Part shown: positions 26,876 to 38,984 of the stretch, piece by piece
Layout of the letters: each line of letters opens with the position of its first letter
How positions within the stretch are numbered: position 1 is the stretch's first letter
NCBI GenBank assembly: GCA_013399115.1
Contig: VXAA01003334.1
Coordinates: 393,464 to 457,463 of the forward strand
DNA length: 64,000 nucleotides
Direction: 5' to 3'
From: Anseranas semipalmata
Taxonomy: Eukaryota; Chordata; Aves; Anseriformes; Anseranatidae
Notes under the pieces: generated by a model
Seen by the model: the letters and a program-made list of their open reading frames with translations, nothing else
Databases searched by the model: none
What the model was told of the DNA's origin: nothing
Made by a program: the position numbers and the translations under genes

Positions 26876-29871
26876 ACAGGGAAGATTCCTGCTACATTTT
26901 ATGCATGTGGAGTTTTGTTACCTTCCTTTAAGTATGCTCATTTTGAATAATGCCTTATCACACCAGAACAGTTAAAACCTATTCAAAAAAAGGGAAACAA
27001 TTGTTTTGTAATGTTCAAACATAGACAATTTATAATCTTCAGCCTTTTTTAGGTATAAACTGATATTTATGTGGCCAGAAACGTAAAATTATTGGCATGA
27101 TCTTTATCAGCGTGTGCTACAAAGGAGAACAGAAGAGGAAAAGGCATAGTTAACAGGAAAACAAAAAGTAATTTCTGAGTTTTTTTTTTTTTAATTTTAA
27201 TTTTAGAGACAAAAAGTTCATTAATATTTTTGGTTTTGGTTTGTTTTTGCTGTTAACCAAAGCCTTTCTCAGATTTGGCACAAACCTGCAGGAGATTCTG
27301 CTTCAAAGCAGAGCGATGGCCAAATATATACAGTAGGTAGACTAGTGCAAGTTTTTAGATAGCAGCTAGAATAATTTTCTCTCTGTTTACACACTTGAAA
27401 GGAAGTTGCAGGCTTTTCCCTACATGTTTGAAAGTGGGTATGCTGGAATAATTGCACTCTGTTGTTACAAAAGAGCATTAACCTCTGGAGGAGTTTGACT
27501 CCTGCCAGGACCACGTTTGCTGTTGGCTAGCAGGGTTGATGCCCATACAGCTGAGCCAGCTGACTTGTTAGCCATCCATCTTTAGCTTTCAGTCCATGTC
27601 TACCTGGAAAGACATGCTCAGAAAAGTGAAAGCACCGGCAAATTCTGTTTTAGATTGTGGCAGAGAGGAGAAGGAAGGTCGACGTGACTAAGGGTGTACA
27701 ACCACAACTGACAGATCCGTTCTTTGCATGAAAATGTGTTGATACAGATTAGGTTGTGTTCTGGAGGCTGGACGTTTCTGGTATGTGAGCCCCACACAAC
27801 ACCTTACCTAGCTGTCTGAAATTGGGCTGAGCTGTCTGAAATTAATAGTTCATCACAGTGATTTAGCTAGAGAGTAAAAGCAATATCTATCGCTTTTGCA
27901 GAATGGCAGTAGTTCACGACAATGTATTGATGTGGAAGTCTTTTATCTGCCTCTCCAGGTTTGAAAGTTAAAAGTTAGTATCTCTGACCTCTTCCTGTTG
28001 TTCATCATGGCCTGCAGCCTTGGTTTCTCTCAGCATCACCCTGAAGTTTGTTATAGGTAGTACAGCTGTCCTCAGGCTCGTTATACATGAGGGCAGGTAG
28101 AGCTAGAACTGTGGGCTGCTGGCTTCTGGCCTAGACATCCATGGCAGGGTTTCCTGAGGCGCTGGGAGGGGGCTGCACTCACTAACTCGGGTGCTGCCTT
28201 CCAGCCCTGCGTTCTGCTAGAATCCCTTGAGCACTTCCAGGAGATCGGATGACATTCACTTCAACTTGCCAAAAGCTTTTGTCGAAGAGTTCCTTGCGAG
28301 CAGTGCCTGAAGCCCTGCGCTGGGACTTCAGAGGATGGGTGCTGACCGCACAGTAGCTATACAATCAGGACCAAGCAGGAGGAAATGGGAGGGTCCTGGA
28401 GAACTAGACCCAGGAATCTGTGTTTGAAACATTAATTTACCAGCTGGGGCACTATAAATGGAAAGACATCAAAATTTGCAGGTATAGGACATTAAAGACC
28501 AGAGAGACAGGAAAGCCTTTCAGAAGCAACAGGTAAATGGACAGACAGGACGTTGCCAGGAAAAATCATGCTAACTGCTGGGTGAGTAACAGGTACCCAC
28601 AGTACTGCATTTTGCTGATGTTCTTCTGTAAGAGTGCATAGAGTGTCTGTTCTGCTTTCTCTTCTGGGCTTGGTCTCCATTAGATAAATGCCTGCAGGTG
28701 CAAGGAACGGGTCTCGGTGATCTGGTATTCCATTCCAGCCCTGTGTTGTAAACTGCTGATATCCTCCAAGCCTGGCCATGGCTGTGAAGAGCTCAGCTGA
28801 AGCATCTGCCTGAATGTTACGTTTGCTCTGAAGTTGAGAAGCATAACGAACCATTTGTAAACAACGCCAAGCATGTAACAATGCACATATGCCTACCCAT
28901 GGAGAGTGTGTTTAATTCAGGTTTTCTATCACAACAGGCTGATGCAATGTAAATCATTAGAGACATGGAAAGGGTCCCTTCTGAAGAGGGAGAATAATGT
29001 CTGTGTGGATACACTGAGGCAAAACTGCTCGAATCTCTGAACTTCAAATAAAATTTAAATCACGCATTCTTATATGCCACGCCTAACAAACCCAAAGCAG
29101 AGCCTAAATTTTAAAGACAGACTTTCTCTTAAAAGAAGCGTGGCATTCCTAACTCCGTATCATATAACTTCTGGAATTTACTGGTACAATATAACAGCAA
29201 GAATAAACATTTAATAGGTAATATAACACTTGAATGATAAAGTCCTGTCTCTGCTAAAGTCAATGGCAAAATTGTGACTGTGTTAACAGGGTCACTTGGT
29301 GTGTTTGTACTGCGCAGAGGTATGAAAGCTGTCTATAAGTGTGGTAGCACGCATGTTCAGAGTAGGACAAGCACATTAAAGGAGCGCTCCCAAAGGCCTG
29401 ATGTCTGTCTCCTAGTATCTGAACCTCCAGGTCTGAAGATGGTGTTGTGCCATACTCTCTACTAAATACTTGCATTGACAATTCATGTGCTGCAATGGGA
29501 CAATTACGGCTCAGGACTGGGTTAAAGCAGCGCTGGCTGAGGAGGATTAGGAAGCATTTTTCCTTGCGGGCAGGCAGTTCATCCACTACTGGCCCCTGTT
29601 AGCAGAGAGCTGCATCTAGTGCAGTACCGGGCCAATTATTCCCATGCCACTGGTGAAGGGGGCTGTACCCCAGGGTCCCGGTGCGTGTGCAGGAAGCCTC
29701 GTGTTCCTTCATCGTAGTGGAGCCATGTGCTCCTGTGTCCCTTGATATCCACCCGTCCTGACACAGAGCGTAGAGTTGTGGCAGTTGCCACGCATGTGGG
29801 AGTTGAAGAAATGCTAAAATAGCGATGTGTTACAAGCAAGATAAGTTAAATAAAAAAATGTAGTCTTTATA

Positions 29872-29911
29872 GCATATATATGTTATATTATATATATATA
29901 TATATATATGC
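29872..29911 (+). repeat. (TA)n run within an AT palindrome
   Basis: A 21-base alternating TA run (29889-29909) together with GCATATATATG on its left gives a self-complementary AT-rich block ending TATATGC. It is able to extrude as a hairpin, but it is ordinary simple sequence. Confidence 0.85.
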
Positions 29912-31606
29912 TATTTGTAGCCTGATCATGCGTCTATACTACTACTCTGTACATGCATCTGAACATCACCCAGTTCCACAGTAAAATTAGAAAGGATCGG
30001 GATGAAAGGATCGGCCACATGTGAAGTGATTTGGAGTTAGAGGCTGCACAGCTAACAAGCCCATCAGATCTGTGACACAGTGACTTGTACCGCGTTACAG
30101 GGCACCGGGTTTCCAAGCGATTCATTCTCCTTAGCAGGAAAAGTTAAATGTTGCTTTCACCCCGAGTGTGAAGGGAATGGGTGATACCTGCAGCTAGTAT
30201 GTAAATTACCTGCCCTTGTTAGACTATCATGTTTTACACTTAGCTCTTACTAATCTTTGTCAGCTTTTATCAAAATAGAAAGCACAGCCATCGTTTTCAT
30301 TCGTCTTTTTGTAAACTGGATGCTAGGGAAGGGCAGTGAAGAAATTCTGGGAGTTAAAACCTGATCTGACTCATCCTTGCTGTGCTACCTGACACGTTAT
30401 CATTCAGGGTTTAAGCTAAAGAAATGAATAAAAGCAAGCTAAGTTTCTAATTCCCTGCAGCACCAATGAAGGCATGACAAGGATGCATTAGGTATGGCAT
30501 CACTATCAGCACCTCCAAAGTAACAGCATTAGCAGGAGTTCCTCTTAGTTACACGTCTGTTCACATTACTACTGTAAGTAATGTATTTTTAAATAATACG
30601 CTTTAAAGAACATAAAATGGCAACCCCCCATCAGAGTCCCATTCTGCCAGCTAAAGAGCTGTCAAGGAGGCCTGGCTCCAGTGTCGGCGAGAGGGGGCCA
30701 GCGCTGACAGCAGTGTCGGTGCTTACACTGCAAGGCGGCGTGACAGCCTGGGGAAGCGTCAGAATGGCAGCTTCCTGTTTTCGGGAGGTATCGTACCAAG
30801 TTAGCATCATGGCTGTTTTGAGATGAGTTTCTTTCAGAAACACAGCAGAAGAAAGCAATTTATACAAATGCCAAGAAAGCAAAAGAGTCTGTCTGTTATA
30901 AAACCAAAAACCTGAATTTTAACTAGAATTAATTAAGCAATCACCTGCACCTTTTTTCTCTTGCTCTCAAGAAAAAGTTAAAAAACGAAAAAATAGCAAA
31001 CTAGTATGACCTATAAAACTAAACAGGTTTAGTGGCTGTGTCTAAATGGACAACATATGCGTCAGTGTTTCAGGTGGGTAAGTTTTGAAATGACAAAGGA
31101 ATTGCAACCCAAAATAAAAGTTTCAGAGAAACTAAGCAGAAATTTGCTATGTGACAGATGGCACTATGGCTAATATGGAGATACTGCACAAATATTTAGA
31201 AAGAAATGTCCTTTAAAAGGATGGAAAAGGACGGTGTCCTTTCCCTATAGAGCAGTTAGGACTGTTTTTTCTGTGACATGTCCTTGTAATTCTAGGTTTA
31301 GTGATGAATACTGGAATTTTCTTTCAGTAACAGACTTTCATCTCTTTCGTCCAAATATCACATGGTACTTTGGGCCTTAAAGAGCATCTGGTTTTCTTAG
31401 AGGACTTGGGAACTCTGACCTGGGGCTCAATTGGTGATAAGACGCCTCCTGGCAGCCTGCATGACCTTTTCCTGGCATAACTCGAGAGTACCTGAGGACC
31501 TTCCAAAGGCACTGTATTCCTGTTACAAAACAAACCAGATCATATCTGTGGCACTCCAGTCTATGTATTTTTTTTTATCTCTGTTCTATAAATGTCTTTT
31601 TTCCAG

Positions 31607-31811
31607 GAATGAGAAGAAATATATAAGCAGATACTGGAAAGAAGTGCAAGTTGGAGACTTTGTTCAGCTTCGCTGTAATGAAATTATACCTGCTGATATC
31701 TTGCTGCTCTCTTCAAGTGATCCTGATGGGCTGTGCCATATAGAAACAGCTAACCTGGATGGTGAAACTAACTTAAAGCAGAGACAGGTGGTGAGGAGGT
31801 TCCTAGAGCTG
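31607..31811 (+). CDS. ATP10A: ATP10A exon 2: start of actuator domain with DGET motif
   Basis: The exon is 205 nt. The acceptor is a pyrimidine-rich tract ending TTCCAG (31601-31606) and the donor is CTG|GTAAGT. The first base completes a codon split with exon 1 and the exon ends on a codon boundary (phase 0). It encodes about 68 residues: [33 protein letters not shown], then [19 protein letters not shown]. The DGET loop at 31758-31769 is the A-domain motif that drives dephosphorylation of the aspartyl-phosphate in P-type ATPases; PADILLL is a conserved P4-ATPase strand before it. The reading frame is also open 176 nt upstream into the intron, but that stretch has no similarity to the family. 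Human ATP10A has a junction at the same place, after ...VFS and before EEKKY, from memory. Confidence 0.96.
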
Positions 31812-33498
31812 GTAAGTCACCCTTCTTAACTCTCACTTAAGATAAGAATTTGTTTCAGGTAAGTAAACTGTTCACCAAATACTTCACACTAGTTAAATCT
31901 GCTTGTTCTAGGAGTGCTAATGTGTTAGTGTTATGGTTGTCATTAAAACACCAGCACTTGCCAACAGCTGACCTCATAATAGTATCAGAAGTTTTACCAT
32001 AATTTTTTCCCTGAATTTGAATAGGAATTATTTGGGGCAATTGTGTGCGGTTGGAAAATGTTGGGGGGTTTTGCTGGCTTCTATTGTAGCTTGATTTTTG
32101 AAAACACATTTTAACTGCCCAGTGAGAAGATACTCAAATACAAACAACCACTTTTCCTGCCTGCAGACCAGATCAGTTTCAGTTAGGAATTTTGCCTAAA
32201 ACTCTGTGCTGCAGAATATCGCTCCAGCACTTACAGCATTAAAGCTTGTAAGATTTAAAGGAGCAGGATGCATGCATTCTGGAGGGGTGTGTGCTGAAAA
32301 TCTGTTTTACTGCTCTCTCGTTGTACTTATCTCTCCCCAACAGCACTGTTTTAAAACAAAACAAAATCCAGTTCAGTTGCTGTCAGCAGAATTAGAGGAA
32401 ATTACCTGAAGTTTTACTTGATTTAACAGTCTTACTAAAATAGTATTTATTTGTATGCCCTCTTCTCCCATCTCTCCTGCAAACTAACACCAGTTTCCTG
32501 TATTTTGGCTGTGAAAAAAATTAATTATTTTATAGAATTCAGCTGCATTTTTTTTCCTAGTAGTTCTTCTCATTTGAGAGATTTTGCGAACAATGGGAGC
32601 TTCTGCCCTTACCACTGTCATCAAAGGTAACTACAGAAGCCTGTAGCTGTACTGAGGTATATCAGCATTAATGAATTGTAACCCAACCAATAGGATAAAA
32701 ATCAGTGTGCCTTCCAAATAATTGTTTATGATAGACAAAGCCTTTCTGTGAATAGCTTGTAAAAACGTGAGATAGAGACCTCTTTGATCATAAGTGAATT
32801 CCAGGTAGAATTTTGACATCACGTGTAAGCTACCACCATGACAAGAAGGTTAATGGGCTACAGGCCAAATGTTTCAAAAACTTATTTGTTCCAAATAAGC
32901 TAATTAAATTGCTTTTCAAAAGTCCTATCCTGTTCCCACTGAGAGGAAATTTCTCCCAGTGGGTAGAGCTCCAGGGAGATACTTAGATGATGTGTCCCAG
33001 TTCTCTGCCAACGCAGACATCCTACATGACCTCAAGCACATTATGTAGGACAAAAACCATAGATTGCATATAGGCTACTGAATACAGGGATGCTTTCATT
33101 TTCTTGCATACAGTTGGAAGATAAGGGCATGTCCCAGCTCTCTCTCAAAGGAAGACCAAGGAAGGTACCAGCTGCCCCATTCATCCACAGCAGATGGCTG
33201 GACTTTCATGATCCAAGACCTTCTGACACACAGCAGGAGGTGTTGGTAAACACAGTGAATGGAATTGATGTATCCAAGTACAGAGCATCACAAGACTGCT
33301 GCCCCTTTTACTGCATTAGGATCCGCAGTTTCCCTGACAGCAACCAGGGTTCAGCACTAGGAGTGTGATTCCTGGGGGTACCTGTCAACCTTACGAACTC
33401 ACCTGCTCCTGGAAGCGGTCACCTCTAAGTGCGTGCCTGAGCCGTGAGCTGCAGAGTCACTCATCTGTCACTACCCAGCGAACACATACATGCATTAA

Positions 33499-34417
33499 TA
33501 CATCTTCATTAATGGTCTGAACGATGGAGTCGAGTGCACGCTTGGTACATTCGCAGATAACACAAAACTGGGGCTAGTGGTAGATGCACCAGAGTGTCAG
33601 GCTGCCATCCAGAGGGACCTCAACAGACTGGAGAAAGGGGCTGAAAGAACCTCGTGAAGTTCAACAACGGGAAGGGCGAAGTCTTTCACCTGGGGAGGAA
33701 CAACCCCAGCACCAGTACATCCCGTACATGCTGGGGGCCACCCAGCTGGAAAGCGGCTCTGCAGAGAAGGCCCTGTGGGTCCTGGTGCTCAAGCTAAACA
33801 TGAGCCAGCAATGCTGCCTCACAGCAAAGGCAGCCCACAGCCTCCTGGGCTGCACTGGGAAGCGCTGTTAGGACCAGCAGGCTGAGGGAGGTGATCCTTC
33901 CCCTGTGCTCAGCACTGGTGAGACAGCTGCAGTGCTGGGGCCAGCGCTGGGTTCTGTACAACAGGCACGGACACACTGGGCCAAGCCCAGATGATAAAGG
34001 GAGTGGAGCATCTCTCATGAAAGGAAAGGCTCAGAGGGCTGGGACTGTTCAGCCTGGACAAGAGTCTCGGGGGATTTCATCAATGTCTGTAAATACCTGA
34101 AGGGAGGTTATAAAGTGGATAGAGCCAGGCTCTTTTCAGTGGTGCCCAGTGCCAGGACCAGACACAATGGGCACAAACTGGAACACAGGAGGCTCCCTCT
34201 GAACCCCGGCAGCACTTCTGTGCTGTGCGGGTGACCGAGCACTGGCACAGGTTGCCCAGAGAGGCTGTGGAGTCTCCTCCTTGGAGATCTTCAAAAGCCA
34301 CCTGGACATGGGCCTGGGCAGCCTGCTCTGGGTGGCCCTGCTTGAGCAGGGGTTGGACCAGGTGGCCTCCAGAGCTCCCTTCCCATCTCAACCATCCGGT
34401 GGTTCTGTGATTCTGTA
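33499..34417 (+). mobile_element. CR1 LINE fragment, plus strand, decayed ORF2
   Basis: CR1 similarity starts at CATCTTCATTAATGGTCTGA and runs to a short octamer tail GGTTCTGTGATTCTGT. Conserved CR1 ORF2 words are spread over different frames (LNMSQQC near 33795, the region of PLCSALVR near 33900, HWHRLPREAVESPPW near 34240), so the frame is broken by several indels. It is about 920 bp, 5' truncated, and lies 1.7 kb into intron 2. It is older than the copy at 22252. Confidence 0.93.
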
Positions 34418-35823
34418 ATACAGATTTAGCAGGAAAACTTGGAAGGGACTATCCTTGCAATCTCGTGTTAGTCACACTTGCTGAGGTTTAAGTTGCCGAT
34501 CTGAAACAGGCAGCTGAAGACTTTAAATCTAGATTTTGTACAGTTCTTGTAACCTTTAGACTGTATGTGTGAGTAGCAGTGTCATTCCCTCCTCAAGCAG
34601 CTTAAAGTTTATCAGAGACTGAATTGAGCTCCACTGGGGAGGAAGGCTGAATGTCCACCAGTCCACAGCTAGGTTTATGTGCCAAGCAGCACAGTCAAGG
34701 CGTATGTGGCATGGCTTACTCAGCTTACCCTGCTTTACTGAGTGGCATCTGAGCAGGCGTTCTGAGGAATTCAGTTATAGGTACTTGTAGTCAGCTTTGT
34801 AGACACCTAGCACTCTTTCTGTTTCCAGCCCATCCTCCTTCTGTATTTTAGTTCCCTGTATTACAAGATGATTATGGAACTTTTCCATCCCAGATGTATG
34901 TTCCCTGATATGTGGATAAATAATTTCTTAAAATAAATTTTAGATCACAAGATGCCTAGCTATGGTAGCAGTAGGGTCCATAATAATTTTTCAGGAGTTA
35001 AACTGGCATCAATAACAGAAAGCTCATTCATTTCAGCAAAAGCAGGACTGGGCCCCAAGAAGTCAAGTATTGAAAGAGAGCTTGTAAGAAAACCACACGT
35101 GACTAACACCCCTCTCCTAAAATAGCTGAGAAAGCAGGAAATATCCAAACCCTGGTTCTTGTGTCAATTAAGTTGGAGGCAAAGTGCACACCTGCAAGTC
35201 CCAGGTCCTCAGTGGCTGCAGCATCACAGAGCCTCTCTGTAACCGTGTCATGTAAGTCATCCAGCAGAATACTTGCTATCCTCATTAAAGTCATGGCTAA
35301 AACCTGTCTGAGCACACTGTTAATTCATACAGCAGCATTAACTTCCTCCCCCCATACTAGTAGGGGTAGGCTCTTACTGGTTCTTGAAGGTGTTGCCCTA
35401 CTGAGAGACACGCAGTGGGACAGAGGGAGCTGCTTGGGAAATGTTGGATGAATATGAGGCCCACAGCCACGCGGCATGGCATAGCAAGGTGATACACATG
35501 TTTTGGAGTGAAGTTCAGTTCCTATCTGGATATGTCTAAGTCCCCACAACTGAAGAGGGCTTATTGTTAGATCTCGTAAAATACTTTGGAAGACCAACAT
35601 TTTCTTGCACCAAATGCTGACCATCCTTTAACCAAAACTCAGCAAAGCTCATTCCCAAATCTTTTATAGGATCTTCATCTCAGGCTACTAATGCATTGGA
35701 CAAGAATGCTTTATTTTTTTATTATGATTTTACTCAGCAGAATAACTCTCAGTTATATTTGTAGCTGTTTGGTTCTGTCGCATTCTACAGCCTTGTTGTT
35801 CAAGCAGGAAAACAAACAAATAA

Positions 35824-35864
35824 ATTATGTAGTCCTGACCCTCGATTATGTAGTCCTGACCCTC
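35824..35864 (+). repeat. 21-bp tandem duplication (two copies)
   Basis: ATTATGTAGTCCTGACCCTC is repeated at once with a period of 21 bp; the copies are identical except for the final base. This looks like a recent slippage or repair duplication. Confidence 0.9.
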
Positions 35865-38651
35865 TCTTTCCCACACTGCTAAACTTGTCCCCCACCCTCC
35901 TTACAGAATGACGTGCCTGCTCATGTGGCTTATCATGGGACAAGAAACAAAGATTTTTTGGAAGCGTCTTCTTAAAATATCAGCTGCCCATAGCAGTCTT
36001 TGAATAATGTCTCTGTAGCTGTATCTCCAACATTTAAAGGAAGCTGTGTTACAAAGCTTGGCATTTCTGTGTTTCTTACATGAACTGATTGCTTCTGAGC
36101 ACATGCCTGCGAAGTAGGTCAATAAAGGATAGCTATTTCTATACCCGCCACTCTACTGGGCATGGGAAAGGAGTGGGGGTGGGGGTAGGAACAGTTGTTT
36201 TAAGCCACTTTTGTGCTTTCCTCCTTCTGTCCCTGCCCTATGACCACCCATGCAATTTACAGTCCCACAGGTCTACTGCAAGCTGCTTTCCAGAGAGCTT
36301 CAGTTTGGAATCGCTGAAGCGCGGCGTGCTCTGGGCAGTCCTCCTGCGGCCACAGCGCGCTCTCCAAGTGCCCCTTTGAGAGGACAGCAAGCCCAGGGCT
36401 GTCGTGTTGGGTAGAGCCATCCTCTCGAGCACTCGCTGTTCTGCCAGCATGGTCTGAAGTATCATTTTGTGTCTTATTTCAGCATTAACAGCATGTGAGG
36501 TCCATAGTCACAGCGGGTGTAACAGGTCTTACGGTTTTCCTCTTCCAAACCTTTGTTCAGAAAAGTACCATTCTGATCTCTTTTTGGCCTGACTCTTGCA
36601 GCAGCAATAAGCAATTATAGAAGCAGTTCTGTATCCTTGTCTCCAGTGTTTTGCAGACATTATTATGCTCTAAACATATGCTCAGAAGATCCGAGATCAG
36701 CATTTGTGGGCTTGGATTGGACCTCTCCACTTGTGAATTCCAAGAAACTGTTTCCTTTACAGTACAAGTGACCAGAAATACTGCTTATTTTAGTGCTGCT
36801 TTGATTCATCCAAGTAATTTATAGTACACCGGGAACATACTGCTTGTTAGGTTTGTGTGTTTGTTAACAAATATGATCCATTTGACACAAAACTGTGCTT
36901 TCTGTACACGATTCTACATCCTATTGATAGGCAAGCTGTGAAAAGTCATCAATACATTCCTCAGTGGCTTGTACGTCTGGCGATTCTAGTTAGAATATGT
37001 ACCTTGTTGTTGGACACTCGAGACAGTCAGTCTTGCAAACAAAGAAATTACACAGTGAGTAGGTTAGAAATAGGAGATTTTTCACTTTTTCCTCCAAGAT
37101 TTTAAATACTGCGGTCTTGTTATCCAGATACTACAGTGACAGGGTGTTAGAAGTGTTTAAAATAGTCAGAAATGTATTTCTGCGTGCTCTTCCTGTCAAG
37201 TCAAAAGGATAGTAGACTGTCTTCACACCAAACACAGATCAGATCTGAGTGTACAGCGTGACACGCTGGAGAGCACAGCTAGGAGAAAGTACTTCACTAA
37301 ATCCCCCTGGGGCTGATCTAATGGTGTTAGCAGTGACCAGTAAGCATTTCTTGGGAAAAAACACGTTTCTTGGTATTACACCAGTTTCCTTCTAATTTCT
37401 AACCCACCCTCACTGCTGTCTAGTCACAGCAGCCATTTCTGGTGTGCTGGATCTAATAGGAGACACATTATGAAAGAAGAATCAATGTGTTTTCTGTATG
37501 ACTCTGGCTTGCTTTGCCACCACACCCTGCATAATTGCGTGTGGAATGTTTTACATGCATGTGAAACATTTTGTGAGCCGCTCTTCACAGAGTGGATAAG
37601 CAGATACAGCTCTGACTGCAAAAGCTCAAAATTCCCTTTCAGGTCTCATAAACTTGATTTAGGATATTTTGATAGTATGAATCTAGACTCATGAAAAACA
37701 TTTACATTTTCTTGCTGCCTTACAGTACAAAACAAACAAAATACTCCACTGTTTTTACTCAGTATGCCTTTCAACAAAGTCCACAAAGACTCACTGTGGA
37801 TCCTGGAGCAGCTTATGGTTTATTAACCACTGGCCATGTCCTTGATGTTTATGTGGAAAGCTTCAGGTCAGCTGAAAGCTAAGTTAAATCTAGCAGCTGC
37901 CATTCCCTCTGAGAAGGTGCATGTATCCCCCTGAGAGCTGGTGGGCGTAGGTGATAGATTTATTTTCACTCTTTTTCTCGTAAGAGTAGACCTTTGTTCA
38001 AGACAAACTTGTACTAGCATGATTAAACAGGTTTAGATAGGCCTTGCAAATGACTTTGTGGCTGCTTATTTATTTTGTCTAAAAAGCACATTTGATTATG
38101 GTGTCTGCCTGTTAGGAGGGTTCATTTGCATGCAGACTAACACCAAAATAACTCATCAGGCTGATTTACTTGCAAGTCAGTATGTGAACCCTTCTGGAAT
38201 ATGTATAAACTCAGAGCCTATGCTTACTGCAAGCACGTTTGCTCTTTTATCCCTGCCTGGAAGCTGAGCTGAATTTACAGCTCTAGCTTTCATCCAACCC
38301 TACCTGTTGCTGCACAGTGCGGGAAGCATCCTGGATACAGATGGCCGTAGAGAAGCAGTCCCACAGCTCCCTGTTCCAAGCATTAGGTCGTTTGTATGTC
38401 TCTTTCTTTCCCTGTAAGTCCTAGGCAGAAACTGGTCCAGAAGAGAAGACAAGACTGCTTTCTAGAAGGACTGCACTCTAAGCCAGGCTGTGTTGATGTC
38501 TGTAGGCTTCACTATCTATGAGATACTTTGGGAAGGGCAACTCCTGCTTCTTGCACAAAAACAGCTTGCAGGGCAGCCCAGAGTCTCAGTGTGGATGTTC
38601 CTTTTGCATTCAAACTCTCTTTCTTTAAACTTTTCTCCTTAAAAAAAAAAA

Positions 38652-38735
38652 AGAGAGAGAGAGAGAAAAGAAAAGAAAAGAAAAGAAAAGAAAAGAAAAG
38701 AAAAGAAAAGAAAAGAAAAGAAAAGAAAAGAAAAG
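38652..38735 (+). repeat. (GA)n and (AAAAG)14 microsatellite
   Basis: A short A run and GA repeat lead into fourteen perfect AAAAG units (38666-38735). The whole tract is purine-only on the transcript strand, and its purity suggests ongoing length variation. The Lys/Glu-rich open frame through it is an artefact of the repeat. Confidence 0.97.
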
Positions 38736-38984
38736 TTTCAAGTTTTGATTTAGCCTAAATGGAGTTAAGGTTTCCTGTGTAGCCATCTGCATTAGTTACC
38801 CTAAGCCAGTTTGCAAGAACAGGTGAAGTTAAACCAGCAGCCTTCCCAGACAGAGTAGTTTTCAACTCACTGATACAAGCTCATTATCTCAAAGAGTCTG
38901 ACTGAGTCTTCTAAATCAACACAAGAAGGGGCATAGTTATATCCTCCTTGTCACTACCTATCCCACTAATAAACTCACGCTGTC

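Larger units (their letters stand above)
1..31606 (+). other. ATP10A: Intron 1 of ATP10A (3' part), no coding exon recognised
   Basis: This 31.6-kb stretch precedes the first recognisable coding exon. Exon 2 starts with the last base of a split codon, so at least one coding exon must lie upstream. No frame here shows the expected exon 1 content (the conserved NRLKTTKYT-like start and TM1-TM2), so exon 1 is outside the window and the stretch is read as intron 1. It holds two CR1 fragments, an inverted repeat pair, a CpG-rich block and low-complexity tracts, listed separately. The many 60-175-codon open frames do not resemble known proteins and are taken as chance. Regulatory elements or lncRNA exons could be present but cannot be proven by reading. 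Confidence 0.75.

Noticed and set aside
30686..30703. GAGAGGGGGCCAGCGC resembling a CTCF core 0.9 kb before exon 2
   Set aside because: Only the AGGGGGC core fits; the flanking positions match the CTCF motif poorly, so it is not called.
31431..31606. ATG at 31431 in frame with exon 2, giving an apparent 132-codon ORF starting inside the intron
   Set aside because: The added residues have no similarity to the flippase, exon 2 has a good acceptor at 31601-31606, and the family requires TM1-TM2 upstream from exon 1. The open stretch is chance.
38528..38758. Lys/Glu-rich ORF
   Set aside because: Produced entirely by translation of the (AAAAG)n microsatellite.
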